From: Microbacterium oxydans
GTDB taxonomy: Bacteria; Actinomycetota; Actinomycetes; Actinomycetales; Microbacteriaceae
NCBI RefSeq assembly: GCF_000956405.1
Contig: NZ_JYIV01000029.1
Span: 1 to 64,000 of the forward strand
Direction: 5' to 3'
Length of the DNA stretch: 64,000 nt
In this document: piece by piece, positions 9,165 through 17,202 of the stretch
How positions within the stretch are numbered: position 1 is the stretch's first letter
Layout of the letters: each line of letters opens with the position of its first letter
The notes under the pieces: model-generated
Database searches by the model: none
Told to the model about the DNA's origin: nothing
What the model saw: only the letters and a program-made list of their open reading frames with translations
Position numbers and translations under genes: made by a program

Positions 9165-9749
9165 CTACGACGTCGCTCGTAGGTATGTTCGACCGACACG
9201 CTTCTCGGCCTCGGCCCAGGCGCGCTGCGCGGGGGTCAGAGCACCAGAGGCGGTCGCCGCTGCTCCCCCGCGCCGCCAGGCGTGGCAGAGGGCGATCGCG
9301 AGGGCGTCAGCGGCGTCGGCGGGCTGCGGCAATGCGTCGAGCCGCAGGATGCGGGCGATCATCGTCTGCACCTGCCGCTTGTCGGCAGCACCGTATCCGG
9401 TGACAGCGGCTTTGACCTCGCTGGGGGTGTGCGTGGCGGCGGGGAGTCCCGACTCGGAGGCGATCAGCAGCGCGACGCCACTGGCTTGCGCGGTTCCCAT
9501 CACCGAGTGCGTGTTCTGCTGCGCGAAGACCCGCTCCACCGCAACGGCATCAGGCCGATGCTCTGCGATCACGGCCCGGATGCCGGCCGCGACGATCGAG
9601 AGGCGGTCGCCGATCTCCGCATCCGGAGAGGAACGGATGACCCCGACGTGGACGAGCGTTCCACGGCGCGATCCGTCGACATCCACGACCCCCACACCGC
9701 AGCGGGTGAGACCGGGGTCGATGCCGAGCACGCGCAGAGAGGAGGTCAC
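9165..9749 (-). CDS. ruvC: Crossover junction endodeoxyribonuclease RuvC
   Basis: 194 residues from GTG 9749. RuvC is the resolvase that cuts Holliday junctions symmetrically. The acidic catalytic residues of the RNase H-like fold are visible: Asp in GIDPGLTRCG near the N-terminus, Glu in AVAVERVFAQQN, and the Asp pair in ADAADALAIALCHAW. The QQNTHSVMGTAQ segment is family-typical. First gene of a ruvC-ruvA-ruvB unit; yebC lies 45 nt upstream in the same direction, the order seen in many actinobacteria. Confidence 0.96.
   Translation of the reverse strand: MTSSLRVLGIDPGLTRCGVGVVDVDGSRRGTLVHVGVIRSSPDAEIGDRLSIVAAGIRAVIAEHRPDAVAVERVFAQQNTHSVMGTAQASGVALLIASESGLPAATHTPSEVKAAVTGYGAADKRQVQTMIARILRLDALPQPADAADALAIALCHAWRRGGAAATASGALTPAQRAWAEAEKRVGRTYLRATS
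9177..9192. promoter_or_regulatory. Candidate LexA (SOS) box before ruvA
   Basis: TCGTAGGTATGTTCGA matches the Gram-positive/actinobacterial LexA consensus TCGAACnnnnGTTCGA at 10 of 12 defined positions, with one perfect half site. It lies inside the last codons of ruvC, 22 nt upstream of the ruvA ATG. ruv genes are SOS-regulated in several actinobacteria, which makes the location plausible, but the left half is degenerate and one such match could occur by chance. Confidence 0.4.
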
Positions 9750-9794
9750 TCCCCCAGGCTAGGCCGCGGAACCGACACCGGTCACTCGGCGCGC

Positions 9795-10556
9795 CTAGGC
9801 GTCGTCGTTCTCCAGCTCAGCCTGGACCTCGGGGCTCAGATCGAAGTTGGTGAACACGTTCTGCACATCTTCACTGTCTTCGAGGGCGTCGATCAGACGG
9901 AAGACCTTGCGTGCGGTGTCCGCGTCGATCTCGACCTTGAGGTTCGGGACGAACTCGACGTCGGCCGACTCGTAGTCGATGCCGGCCTCCTGGAGCGCGC
10001 TGCGCACGGCAACCAGGTCGGTCGCCTCCGTGATCACCTCGAAGCCCTCGGCATGCGGCTCGATCTCCTCGGCGCCCGCCTCGAGCGCCGCCATCATCAC
10101 ATCGTCCTCGGTGGTGCCCTCAGAGCCGACGACGATGACGCCCTTCCGGCTGAAGTTGTAGGCCACGCTGCCGGGGTCGGCGAGGGTGCCGCCGTTCCGG
10201 CTGAGAGCCGTGCGCACCTCTGCGGCCGCGCGGTTCTTGTTGTCGGTCAGACACTCGATCATGAGGGCGACACCGTTGGGGCCGTATCCCTCGTACATGA
10301 TCGAGAGGTACTCGACGGCCTCGCCGCCGATACCGGCACCGCGCTTCACCGCGCGGTCGATGTTGTCCTTCGGGACCGAGGTCTTCTTGGCCTTCTGCAC
10401 CGCGTCGAAGAGGGTGGGGTTGCCCGCCAGGTCCGGTCCGCCGAGCTTGGCGGCGACCTCGATGTTCTTGATGAGCTTGGCCCAGGACTTCGCGCGCCTG
10501 GAGTCGATGATGGCCTTCTTGTGCTTCGTGGTCGCCCACTTGGAATGCCCGGACAT
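9795..10556 (-). CDS. yebC: YebC/PmpR family DNA-binding regulatory protein
   Basis: 253 residues beginning [15 protein letters not shown], the invariant YebC start; a longer upstream extension in the same frame is not family-like. The family binds DNA and acts as a transcriptional regulator in several bacteria, and recent work links some members to relief of ribosome stalling. Three-domain architecture is visible: N-terminal basic helical bundle ([18 protein letters not shown]), the [33 protein letters not shown] core, and a C-terminal acidic domain ending in a run of Glu/Asp. A GGAGA site precedes ATG 10556. It leads into ruvCAB, as in many genomes. Confidence 0.94.
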   Translation of the reverse strand: MSGHSKWATTKHKKAIIDSRRAKSWAKLIKNIEVAAKLGGPDLAGNPTLFDAVQKAKKTSVPKDNIDRAVKRGAGIGGEAVEYLSIMYEGYGPNGVALMIECLTDNKNRAAAEVRTALSRNGGTLADPGSVAYNFSRKGVIVVGSEGTTEDDVMMAALEAGAEEIEPHAEGFEVITEATDLVAVRSALQEAGIDYESADVEFVPNLKVEIDADTARKVFRLIDALEDSEDVQNVFTNFDLSPEVQAELENDDA

Positions 10557-10642
10557 AAGTCTCCGCTCGTCGTATCCGCATGAGCTCGCGCTCAGCGCAT
10601 CGTCCATTCTAACGAACGGCCGGCGTGGCGCAGGATAGGAGC

Positions 10643-11365
10643 ATGCGCAGATCACGACACGTCTCCCCCGCCCTCCGCTCGGCAGAGGTGCTCGATGACG
10701 CACCGGCGCCCGCCGACACCCTGCGGTATCTGCTTCATCTGCCGGACGATTACGACGATGACCCGAACAGGCTCTGGCCCCTGGTGCTCTTCCTGCACGG
10801 AGCGGGCGAACGTGGTTCCGACCTCGAGATGGCCGCGGTCCACGGCCCTCCGAAGCTGGCGGACACCGGCGAGGAGTACCCGTTCATCCTCGTCACACCC
10901 CAGTGCGGCTCGGCGAGTCACTGGGTCGCCGAGCTCTCGACGCTGGCCGTAATGCTCGATGAGGTGATCTCGGCGCATCGCGTCGATCAGGAACGCGTAT
11001 CGGTGACAGGACTCAGCATGGGCGGTTACGGCACCTGGTCGCTCGCGGTGCGCTACCCCGATCGATTCGCGGCGATCGCGCCGATCTGCGGCGGGCTGTG
11101 GATGCAGAGCGCCGCTCCGCTCCGTGAAATCCCGGTCTGGGCGTTCCACGGCGACGCCGACGACGTGGTGCCGATCGCCGAGACCGAGCGGATCGTCGAC
11201 GAGCTGCAGGCCCTCGACGCCGACGTGCGTTTCACTCGGTATGCGGGCGTCGGTCACGACTCATGGACCGTGTCGTACGCGAACCCTGAACTCTACGAGT
11301 GGATGCTCTCCCCTCGACGCGGAGTCGAACGCGACCGACCCGGCGTCGACGAGACAGCACGATGA
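10643..11365 (+). CDS. Alpha/beta hydrolase, prolyl-oligopeptidase/esterase type
   Basis: 240 residues from ATG 10643 (GTG 10625 is an alternative). The fold markers are present: oxyanion-hole strand [13 protein letters not shown], nucleophile elbow [10 protein letters not shown], acid loop HGDADDVVP and catalytic histidine GVGHDSW. There is no signal peptide, so it is probably cytoplasmic. This combination is seen in dienelactone-hydrolase-like and PHB-depolymerase-like carboxylesterases; substrate unknown. The stop codon overlaps the start of the next gene (ATGA), so it is translationally coupled to a phosphotransferase-like gene. Confidence 0.8.
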   Translation: MRRSRHVSPALRSAEVLDDAPAPADTLRYLLHLPDDYDDDPNRLWPLVLFLHGAGERGSDLEMAAVHGPPKLADTGEEYPFILVTPQCGSASHWVAELSTLAVMLDEVISAHRVDQERVSVTGLSMGGYGTWSLAVRYPDRFAAIAPICGGLWMQSAAPLREIPVWAFHGDADDVVPIAETERIVDELQALDADVRFTRYAGVGHDSWTVSYANPELYEWMLSPRRGVERDRPGVDETAR

Positions 11366-12285
11366 CGACGGGAGCAGATCGGCTCCGACCCGACTGGCAT
11401 ACGCTCCCGCTGCCGCTCCAAACTCGGATCATCGCCGCGATCGGGGGTGATCTCGTGCAGGATGCGCCGGCCCATGGCGGCTTCAGCGCCTCCTACGCGG
11501 GCGTCGTCACGACCACGACGGGGCGCGCATTCGTCAAAGCCTGCGGTGTGGAATGGCATACCGACTCGCTGCACTTCCTCCGCGAGGAGATACGCACGCT
11601 CTCGCAGCTGCCGACCGCCATCGCCCCGCGACTCCTGGCCGCCATCGACGACGCGACGGGCACGGCCCTCGTCATCGAGGCGATCGACGGCCGTCACCCG
11701 GGCCAGCCCTGGACGACGGCGGACCTGCACGCCGTGGCCCGGACCCTTCACACCCTGTCGACCACCCCCGCGCCTGCGGATATGCCTCGAGCAGAAGACG
11801 GCATGATCCCCGGTTTCACCCGGTGGACGGAGATCGCGGCGGAGCCGCGCATGCGCGAGGTGCTCCCCTACGGCCTCCCCGCGAGGATGCCCGAGCTGTT
11901 GCGGCTCGAGGAGGGCTTCGGCGATGCGCTGCACGGCGACGTCATCGTGCACGACGATGTACGCGCCGACAACATCCTGATCAGCGCTGGACGAGCGCAC
12001 CTGCTGGACTGGCCGCATGCGCGCAGGGGCGCCGCCTGGATCGACCTCCCCTGTCTGCTCCCGAGCATCGAGGCATCCGGAGGCCCCTCCTGCGAGGAGG
12101 CGTGGGCCGTCTTCGAAGAGCACGGTGCGCCGTCTCAGGCTGCGCTGCTCCCCGTGATCTCCGCCTTCGCATCGTTCCTCTGGTTCCAGCAGGCGCAACC
12201 CGAGATCCCGCAGCTCCCCGGCCTGCGGGAGTTTCAGCGCGCGCAGGCGATCCCGGCTCTGCGTTGGCTCTCGGGCCTGATCTGA
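11362..12285 (+). CDS. Aminoglycoside phosphotransferase (APH)-family protein
   Basis: 307 residues from ATG 11362, which overlaps the previous stop by 4 nt; an upstream in-frame extension exists but lies in the preceding gene. Protein-kinase-like APH fold: N-lobe GGFSASYAGVV with AFVKACG (probable ATP-binding Lys), the catalytic loop HDDVRADNIL (the HxDxxxxN Brenner motif) and LLDWPHARRGAAWIDL as the metal-binding Asp segment. These enzymes phosphorylate small molecules; actual aminoglycoside resistance cannot be inferred, since most actinobacterial members are metabolic kinases of unknown substrate. Confidence 0.75.
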   Translation: MTTGADRLRPDWHTLPLPLQTRIIAAIGGDLVQDAPAHGGFSASYAGVVTTTTGRAFVKACGVEWHTDSLHFLREEIRTLSQLPTAIAPRLLAAIDDATGTALVIEAIDGRHPGQPWTTADLHAVARTLHTLSTTPAPADMPRAEDGMIPGFTRWTEIAAEPRMREVLPYGLPARMPELLRLEEGFGDALHGDVIVHDDVRADNILISAGRAHLLDWPHARRGAAWIDLPCLLPSIEASGGPSCEEAWAVFEEHGAPSQAALLPVISAFASFLWFQQAQPEIPQLPGLREFQRAQAIPALRWLSGLI

Positions 12286-12294
12286 TCCGACGTT

Positions 12295-12906
12295 CTACCG
12301 CGCCGATGCGAGGCGACGCGCGTTCGCCCGAGCCAGGAACCGCTGGTGAAAACGGGTCTCTCCCGTGATCTCCGGGTGAAAGCTCAGACCGAGCAGATCC
12401 CCCTGCTCCACCGCGACCACTCGACCGTCGGGCAGCGCCGCCAGCACATCGGCGCGCGGACCGACCGACTCGACCACCGGGCCGCGGATGAATGCGGCGG
12501 AAACCGGGACTCCGCGGAAAGCGGGTACGTCGAGCTGGACTTCGAACGACTCGACCTGTCGGCCGAAGGCGTTCCGTCGCACGACGACGTCGAGCCCGCC
12601 GAACGGCTCCTGCCCCTCGATCGCGTCGACGATCTCGTCGGCGAGCATGATCAGCCCCGCACAGGTGCCGAGGACCGGCATGCCGGCCGTGATCGCATCG
12701 CGGATGGGCTGCTGCATCCCGAAGTTGCGCGACAGCTTGTCGATCACGCTCGACTCGCCGCCGGGGATGACGAGCCCGTCCACCGACGCCAGGTCGTCGG
12801 GGCATCGCACCAGCGCCACGTCGGCACCGAGACCCGATAGCAGAGCGGCGTGCTCGCGCACGTCGCCCTGCAGCGCGAGTACGCCGACCCTTGTGTTACC
12901 AGCCAC
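12295..12906 (-). CDS. pdxT: Pyridoxal 5'-phosphate synthase glutaminase subunit PdxT
   Basis: 203 residues from GTG 12906. PdxT is a class I glutamine amidotransferase that channels ammonia to PdxS for de novo PLP synthesis. The catalytic triad is visible: Cys in [12 protein letters not shown], and His-x-Glu in LSFHPEITG. The oxyanion/substrate loop is [13 protein letters not shown], and ALQGDVREH is the family's first strand. The start overlaps the pdxS stop by 11 nt, consistent with a 12:12 complex made from one coupled mRNA. Confidence 0.95.
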   Translation of the reverse strand: MAGNTRVGVLALQGDVREHAALLSGLGADVALVRCPDDLASVDGLVIPGGESSVIDKLSRNFGMQQPIRDAITAGMPVLGTCAGLIMLADEIVDAIEGQEPFGGLDVVVRRNAFGRQVESFEVQLDVPAFRGVPVSAAFIRGPVVESVGPRADVLAALPDGRVVAVEQGDLLGLSFHPEITGETRFHQRFLARANARRLASAR

Positions 12907-13789
12907 GCTCGGCGAGACGGTGCGGCGCCGGAAGGTCGCTGACGTTGATGCCGACCATGGCCTCGCCCAATCCACGCGAGACCTCGGCGATGACCTTCGG
13001 GTCGTCGAAGAAGGTCGTCGCCTTCACGATCGCCTTCGCCCGCTCTGCCGGGTTGCCCGACTTGAAGATTCCCGATCCGACGAACACGCCGTCGGCGCCG
13101 AGCTGCATCATCATGGCTGCGTCCGCAGGCGTCGCGACGCCACCGGCCACGAACAGCACGACAGGGAGCTTGCCGGTCTCGGCGATCTCGGCGACGAGTT
13201 CGTAGGGAGCCTGCAGCTCTTTGGCCGCGACGAACAACTCGTCCTTGGGCAACGCCGTGAGGGCCGCGATCTCCCCGCGGATCTTGCGGATGTGCTTCAT
13301 CGCCTCGGAGACGTCACCGGTGCCGGCCTCTCCCTTGGAACGGATCATGGCCGCTCCCTCGTTGATGCGGCGGAGCGCCTCGCCGAGATTGGTCGCGCCG
13401 CAGACGAACGGGACCGTGAAGCCGTACTTGTCGATGTGGTTCACGTAGTCGGCAGGCGAGAGCACCTCCGACTCGTCGATGTAGTCGACGCCGAGCTCCT
13501 GCAGCACCTGAGCCTCGACGAAGTGACCGATGCGTGCCTTGGCCATCACGGGGATCGACACGGCATCGATGATGCTGTCGATCATGTCGGGGTCGCTCAT
13601 GCGCGAGACACCACCCTGCGCGCGGATGTCGGCCGGAACGCGCTCGAGCGCCATGACGGCGACGGCCCCGGCGTCTTCGGCGATCTTCGCCTGCTCTGCC
13701 GTGACGACGTCCATGATGACGCCACCCTTGAGCATCTCGGCGAGGCCGCGCTTGACGCGCGCGGATCCGGTGGTTGTCTGGTCTGCCAT
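12896..13789 (-). CDS. pdxS: Pyridoxal 5'-phosphate synthase lyase subunit PdxS
   Basis: 297 residues from ATG 13789, preceded by AGGAG. PdxS condenses ribose 5-phosphate, glyceraldehyde 3-phosphate and ammonia into PLP on a TIM barrel. The two active-site lysines are in [15 protein letters not shown] and [13 protein letters not shown]; the phosphate loops and [15 protein letters not shown] are canonical. It is divergent from the MocR gene, and their 89-bp intergenic region carries a perfect palindrome, so PdxR-type control by PLP status is likely. Confidence 0.97.
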   Translation of the reverse strand: MADQTTTGSARVKRGLAEMLKGGVIMDVVTAEQAKIAEDAGAVAVMALERVPADIRAQGGVSRMSDPDMIDSIIDAVSIPVMAKARIGHFVEAQVLQELGVDYIDESEVLSPADYVNHIDKYGFTVPFVCGATNLGEALRRINEGAAMIRSKGEAGTGDVSEAMKHIRKIRGEIAALTALPKDELFVAAKELQAPYELVAEIAETGKLPVVLFVAGGVATPADAAMMMQLGADGVFVGSGIFKSGNPAERAKAIVKATTFFDDPKVIAEVSRGLGEAMVGINVSDLPAPHRLAERGW

Positions 13790-13819
13790 GGGAACTCCTG
13801 TCGTATGCACCGAAGTCGG

Positions 13820-13862
13820 GTTTGATCTAGATCAAACATAGCACTGTCCGATTCGACCTAGA
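13820..13862. promoter_or_regulatory. Probable PdxR (MocR) operator between pdxS and the regulator gene
   Basis: A perfect 18-bp palindrome, GTTTGATCTAGATCAAAC, occupies 13820-13837. Its left half TTTGATCTAGA (13821-13831) recurs as TTCGACCTAGA at 13852-13862, exactly 31 bp downstream on the same face of the helix. MocR regulators such as GabR and PdxR bind paired direct repeats, so this arrangement fits. TAGAAT at 13859-13864, just upstream of the regulator's GAGGAGG and ATG, is a possible -10 element overlapping the second repeat, which would suit autoregulation. Confidence 0.7.
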
Positions 13863-13878
13863 ATCACTGAGGAGGACC

Positions 13879-15186
13879 ATGAGCGACCAGATCACAGGCA
13901 CGACCGCATCGGACATCGCCGACAGCGTGCGCTCTCTGCGCGACCGCGGAGTCCTCCGTCCCGGGAGCGTCCTCCCCCCGGTGCGGGAGCTCGCCGCGAC
14001 GCTCGGCGTGAACCGCAACACCGCCGTCGCCGCGTATCGACAGCTCGCCCAGGCGGGTCTCGTCCTCTCCCGCGGACGAGCGGGGACCATCGTCGCCGGG
14101 CTGGAGGCCGTGGCGCAGGAGGGCTACGCCCCCGACACCGTGCTCCGCGATATCGGTACCGGGAACCCCGACCCCCGCTTGATCCCCGATCCTGCCCCAG
14201 CACTGATGACGATAGCCTCCCGCCCGGTGCTCTACGGCGAGCCCGTGATCGACCGCGGACTCGAGGAGTGGTCGACGCGCTGGATGTCCCGCGACCTCGA
14301 CGGCGTGGACTTCCGCATCACCGTGACCAGCGGGGCGGTCGATGCCGTCGAGCGGCTGCTCGCTCAGGCGCTGATGCGCGACGACGCCGTCGCCCTGGAG
14401 GACCCCTGCTTCCTCGCGAGCATCCACACGGTGCGACTGGGTGGCTATCGCGCGATCCCCGTCCCCGTCGATGCCGAGGGGATGACCGTCGATGGGCTGC
14501 GCTCCGCGCTGGAGGCCGGCGTCCGCGCGATCATCTGCACGCCCCGCGCCCAGAATCCGACCGGGGCGAGCCTCACCGCGTCGCGAGCCGGCGAACTCCG
14601 CGCGGTGCTCGCCGACCACCCCTACGTGCTGATCATCGAGGACGACCACTTCTCGATGCTCTCGCAGCGACCGTACGAGTCGCTCATCGGACCCGACCAC
14701 CGTCGATTCGCCCTGGTGCGCTCTGTCTCGAAGTTCCTGGGGCCGGACATGTGCCTCGCGATCGCGGCGACGGACGCCGAGACCGCCGAGCGCCTGGCGA
14801 TGCGACTGAGCCCGGGGACGACGTGGGTCAGCCATCTGTTGCAGCGCCTCGCCCTCACGCAGCTGACCGACGAGACCGTGATGGCCCAGGTGGCATCCGC
14901 CGCGGCGCACTATGCGCAGCGCAATGCCGCCTTCGCCGAACGGCTCCGAGCGAGCGGCATCGATGCCACGGTGTCCGACGGCATGAGCCTGTGGGTCGAG
15001 TTCTCCCAGCCCGCTCGGACCGTCGCCGACCGTCTCATGCGCCGCGGATGGCTCGCCCGCACCGGGGACGACTTCTCCCTCGACGAGAAGGCGGACCCCT
15101 CGCACCACCTGCGCCTGACCGTGCACGACCTCACCGACGACGAAGCCGAGACCCTGGTCGCAGACCTCGTCGCCGCCGGGCGATGA
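13879..15186 (+). CDS. pdxR: MocR-family (GntR/aminotransferase fusion) regulator, probably PdxR
   Basis: 435 residues from ATG 13879, with GAGGAGG directly upstream. N-terminal GntR-type winged helix (about residues 15-75: LRPGSVLPPVRELAATLGVNRNTAVAAYRQL) is fused to a fold-type I aminotransferase-like domain. PLP-binding features remain: NPTG at 226-229, Asp 255/256 and Lys 285 in RSVSKFLGP as the Schiff-base lysine. MocR proteins sense PLP and activate or repress nearby genes. Position between pdxST (divergent) and pdxY (downstream, same strand) makes PdxR the best assignment; PtsJ of Salmonella is a comparable kinase-linked member. The symbol rests on context. Confidence 0.82.
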   Translation: MSDQITGTTASDIADSVRSLRDRGVLRPGSVLPPVRELAATLGVNRNTAVAAYRQLAQAGLVLSRGRAGTIVAGLEAVAQEGYAPDTVLRDIGTGNPDPRLIPDPAPALMTIASRPVLYGEPVIDRGLEEWSTRWMSRDLDGVDFRITVTSGAVDAVERLLAQALMRDDAVALEDPCFLASIHTVRLGGYRAIPVPVDAEGMTVDGLRSALEAGVRAIICTPRAQNPTGASLTASRAGELRAVLADHPYVLIIEDDHFSMLSQRPYESLIGPDHRRFALVRSVSKFLGPDMCLAIAATDAETAERLAMRLSPGTTWVSHLLQRLALTQLTDETVMAQVASAAAHYAQRNAAFAERLRASGIDATVSDGMSLWVEFSQPARTVADRLMRRGWLARTGDDFSLDEKADPSHHLRLTVHDLTDDEAETLVADLVAAGR

Positions 15187-15232
15187 ACACACCTCGCGGG
15201 CGTCGACCCGCCCAGAACGAAAGAGCCGGAGC

Positions 15233-16084
15233 ATGAAGATCCTCTCCATCCAGTCAGCCGTCGCCTACGGACACGTGGGGAACTCCGCCGCGGTGTTCCC
15301 CCTGCAGCGCATCGGCGTCGAGGTGCTCCCCGTCTACACCGTGAACTTCTCCAACCACACCGGTTACGGCGCCTGGCGAGGGCCGCTGATCGCTCCCGAC
15401 GATGTGCGTGAGGTCATCACCGGCATCGAGGAGCGCGGCGTCTTCGGGCAGATCGATGCCATCCTCAGCGGCTACCAGGGCGGAGAAGGCATCGGCGACG
15501 TGATCATCGACGCCGTCGCGCGCGTGAAGGCCGCGAACCCGAACGCCCTGTACGCCTGCGACCCGGTCATGGGCAATGCGAAGTCGGGATGTTTCGTCGC
15601 CCCCGCGATCCCCGTGCTGCTGCGTGAACGCGTGGTCCCCGTCGCCGACATCATCACGCCGAATCAGTTCGAACTCGGCTTCCTCACCGACACCGAGCCG
15701 GAGACCCTCGAGAGCACCCTGGCATCGGTCGATCTCGCGCACGCGATGGGACCGCGCACGGTACTCGTCACCAGCGTGGAGCGCCCCGACCGCGAAGAGG
15801 GCACCATCGAGATGCTCGCCGCCGACGAGAAGGGCGCCTGGCTCGTGCAGACCCCGCACCTGCCGATGAAGGCGAACGGTTCCGGGGATGTGACAGCCGC
15901 CCTGTTCACCGCGCACTACGTCGAGACCGGCAGCGCCAAGATCGCGCTCGAGCGCACGGCATCCAGCGTGTACGACCTCCTCAAGGCCACACTCGAGTCC
16001 GGAGAGCGGGAGCTGCAGCTCGTCGAGGCCCAGGAGTTCTACGCAAATCCGCAGATGCAGTTCACCGCACGCCAGGTGCGCTGA
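15233..16084 (+). CDS. pdxY: Pyridoxal kinase PdxY
   Basis: 283 residues, ribokinase superfamily. It phosphorylates pyridoxal in the B6 salvage route. Family features: MKILSIQSAVAYGHVGNSA at the N-terminus with the substrate-pocket Ser, the TVNFSNHTGYG segment, YACDPVMGN, DIITPNQFELGFLT, and the anion-hole/catalytic motif ANGSGDVTAALFTAHY with the catalytic Asp. It starts 46 nt after the MocR gene with AAAGAGCCGGAGC before the ATG, so the two are probably co-transcribed. Together with pdxST the locus covers both de novo synthesis and salvage. Confidence 0.94.
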   Translation: MKILSIQSAVAYGHVGNSAAVFPLQRIGVEVLPVYTVNFSNHTGYGAWRGPLIAPDDVREVITGIEERGVFGQIDAILSGYQGGEGIGDVIIDAVARVKAANPNALYACDPVMGNAKSGCFVAPAIPVLLRERVVPVADIITPNQFELGFLTDTEPETLESTLASVDLAHAMGPRTVLVTSVERPDREEGTIEMLAADEKGAWLVQTPHLPMKANGSGDVTAALFTAHYVETGSAKIALERTASSVYDLLKATLESGERELQLVEAQEFYANPQMQFTARQVR

Positions 16085-16096
16085 GTCGGGCGTCCG

Positions 16097-16651
16097 TCAT
16101 CCGGTAGGGACGGGGAGCTCTCGATACGCGGCGATCCAATCGGGGTAGTCATCGGGGCACAGATGCTTCATGCCGGAGATCGCGAGGCCTCCGAGCATGA
16201 AAGGCAGACCCGGGTCGCTCTCTTCGAACGCGTTCGACCAGGTCCGGATGATCTCCGAGGAATCGATGTGCTCACCGACCTTGCCCGCATCGACCCGGTG
16301 CTCGGACTCGATCGCGACGAGGCACACGTCGATCGTGAGCTCGAGACTCATCCAGGCGACGTCCTCATCGGGGATGCCTGCCCATACTCCGCTCTCGATC
16401 ACCTCGTCGACCATGGCCTGCTGGGCCGGGGTCTTCGGGGAGAGCCGCCCCTCGTTCTCCGCGAATCCCTGGGCGAGGTAGAAGGCGCGCCCCTCGTCTT
16501 CAACGCTCGTCGGTTTCGTCGTCGGTGTCGCCGTCGCCTGAGGATCGGGCTGCGGTGCGCACGCGACCACGGATGAGGCGAGGGCGAGGAGGACCGCGGC
16601 AGCGGCGTAGCGACGCGAGAGAGACATCGAGTTCTGCACCCCGAGGGTCAC
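16097..16651 (-). CDS. Putative lipoprotein of unknown function
   Basis: 184 residues from GTG 16651, or 176 from ATG 16627 (MSLSRRYAAAAV). A basic n-region, a hydrophobic stretch AAAAVLLALASSVVA and a lipobox ending VVAC indicate a lipoprotein anchored on the outer face of the membrane; a Pro/Thr-rich linker follows. The mature part is acidic with conserved-looking WMSLELTIDVCLVAIESE and a second Cys in MKHLCPDDYPDWIAAY, possibly disulfide-bonded. The long start overlaps the HIT gene's stop by 4 nt, so translation may be coupled to it. I do not recognise a named family. Confidence 0.7.
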   Translation of the reverse strand: MTLGVQNSMSLSRRYAAAAVLLALASSVVACAPQPDPQATATPTTKPTSVEDEGRAFYLAQGFAENEGRLSPKTPAQQAMVDEVIESGVWAGIPDEDVAWMSLELTIDVCLVAIESEHRVDAGKVGEHIDSSEIIRTWSNAFEESDPGLPFMLGGLAISGMKHLCPDDYPDWIAAYRELPVPTG

Positions 16652-17202
16652 GCGTTCGTGCGCGGCCAGGCCTCCGCCACGGCTTCGCGCACCTCACCCA
16701 GCAGCTGCGGGAGCGCTTTGGTCTTCGCGATGATGGGGAAGAAGTTCGCGTCCGATGTCCAGCGCGGCACCACGTGCTGGTGCAGGTGGGCATCGACGCC
16801 GGCACCCGCCACGGCACCCTGGTTCATCCCCAGGTTGAACCCGTCACAACGCGAGACCTCGCGGAGCACCCGCATCGCCGTCTGCGTCAGGGCACCGATC
16901 TCGGCGACCTCTTCGGGCGTCGCCTGGTCGTAGGTGGCGATGTGGCGGTACGGGCAGACCAGCAGATGCCCGGAGTTGTAGGGGAAGAGGTTCAGCAGCA
17001 CGTACGCTGTCTCACCCCGCGCCACGACCAGCCGCTCGGCGTCCGGGAACTTCGGTGCCTCGCAGAAGGGGCAGTCCTCACGCAGTGGCTCGGGGCCGGC
17101 CTGGATGTACGCCATCCGATGCGGGGTCCACAGCCGCTGGAACTCGTCCGGAACACCGGCAAGGTGCCCGGCATCCTCCAGCGGCTGCGCCCCGTCGGTC
17201 AC
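16648..17202 (-). CDS. HIT-family protein, probable Ap4A phosphorylase
   Basis: 184 residues from GTG 17202. The histidine triad HLHQHVV follows the nucleotide-binding [13 protein letters not shown]; four potential zinc/structural residues appear near the N-terminus (CPFCEAP). HIT proteins hydrolyse or phosphorolyse nucleotide conjugates. In Mycobacterium tuberculosis the thrS-adjacent homologue Rv2613c is an Ap4A phosphorylase, and the same synteny here suggests removal of diadenosine tetraphosphate, a side product of aminoacyl-tRNA synthetases. The start overlaps thrS by 4 nt (GTGA). The enzyme activity is inferred from synteny. Confidence 0.85.
   Translation of the reverse strand: MTDGAQPLEDAGHLAGVPDEFQRLWTPHRMAYIQAGPEPLREDCPFCEAPKFPDAERLVVARGETAYVLLNLFPYNSGHLLVCPYRHIATYDQATPEEVAEIGALTQTAMRVLREVSRCDGFNLGMNQGAVAGAGVDAHLHQHVVPRWTSDANFFPIIAKTKALPQLLGEVREAVAEAWPRTNA

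Noticed and set aside
11362-12285. Antibiotic resistance gene (aminoglycoside phosphotransferase)
   Set aside because: The fold is shared by many metabolic kinases, and nothing in the context or sequence points to aminoglycoside recognition.
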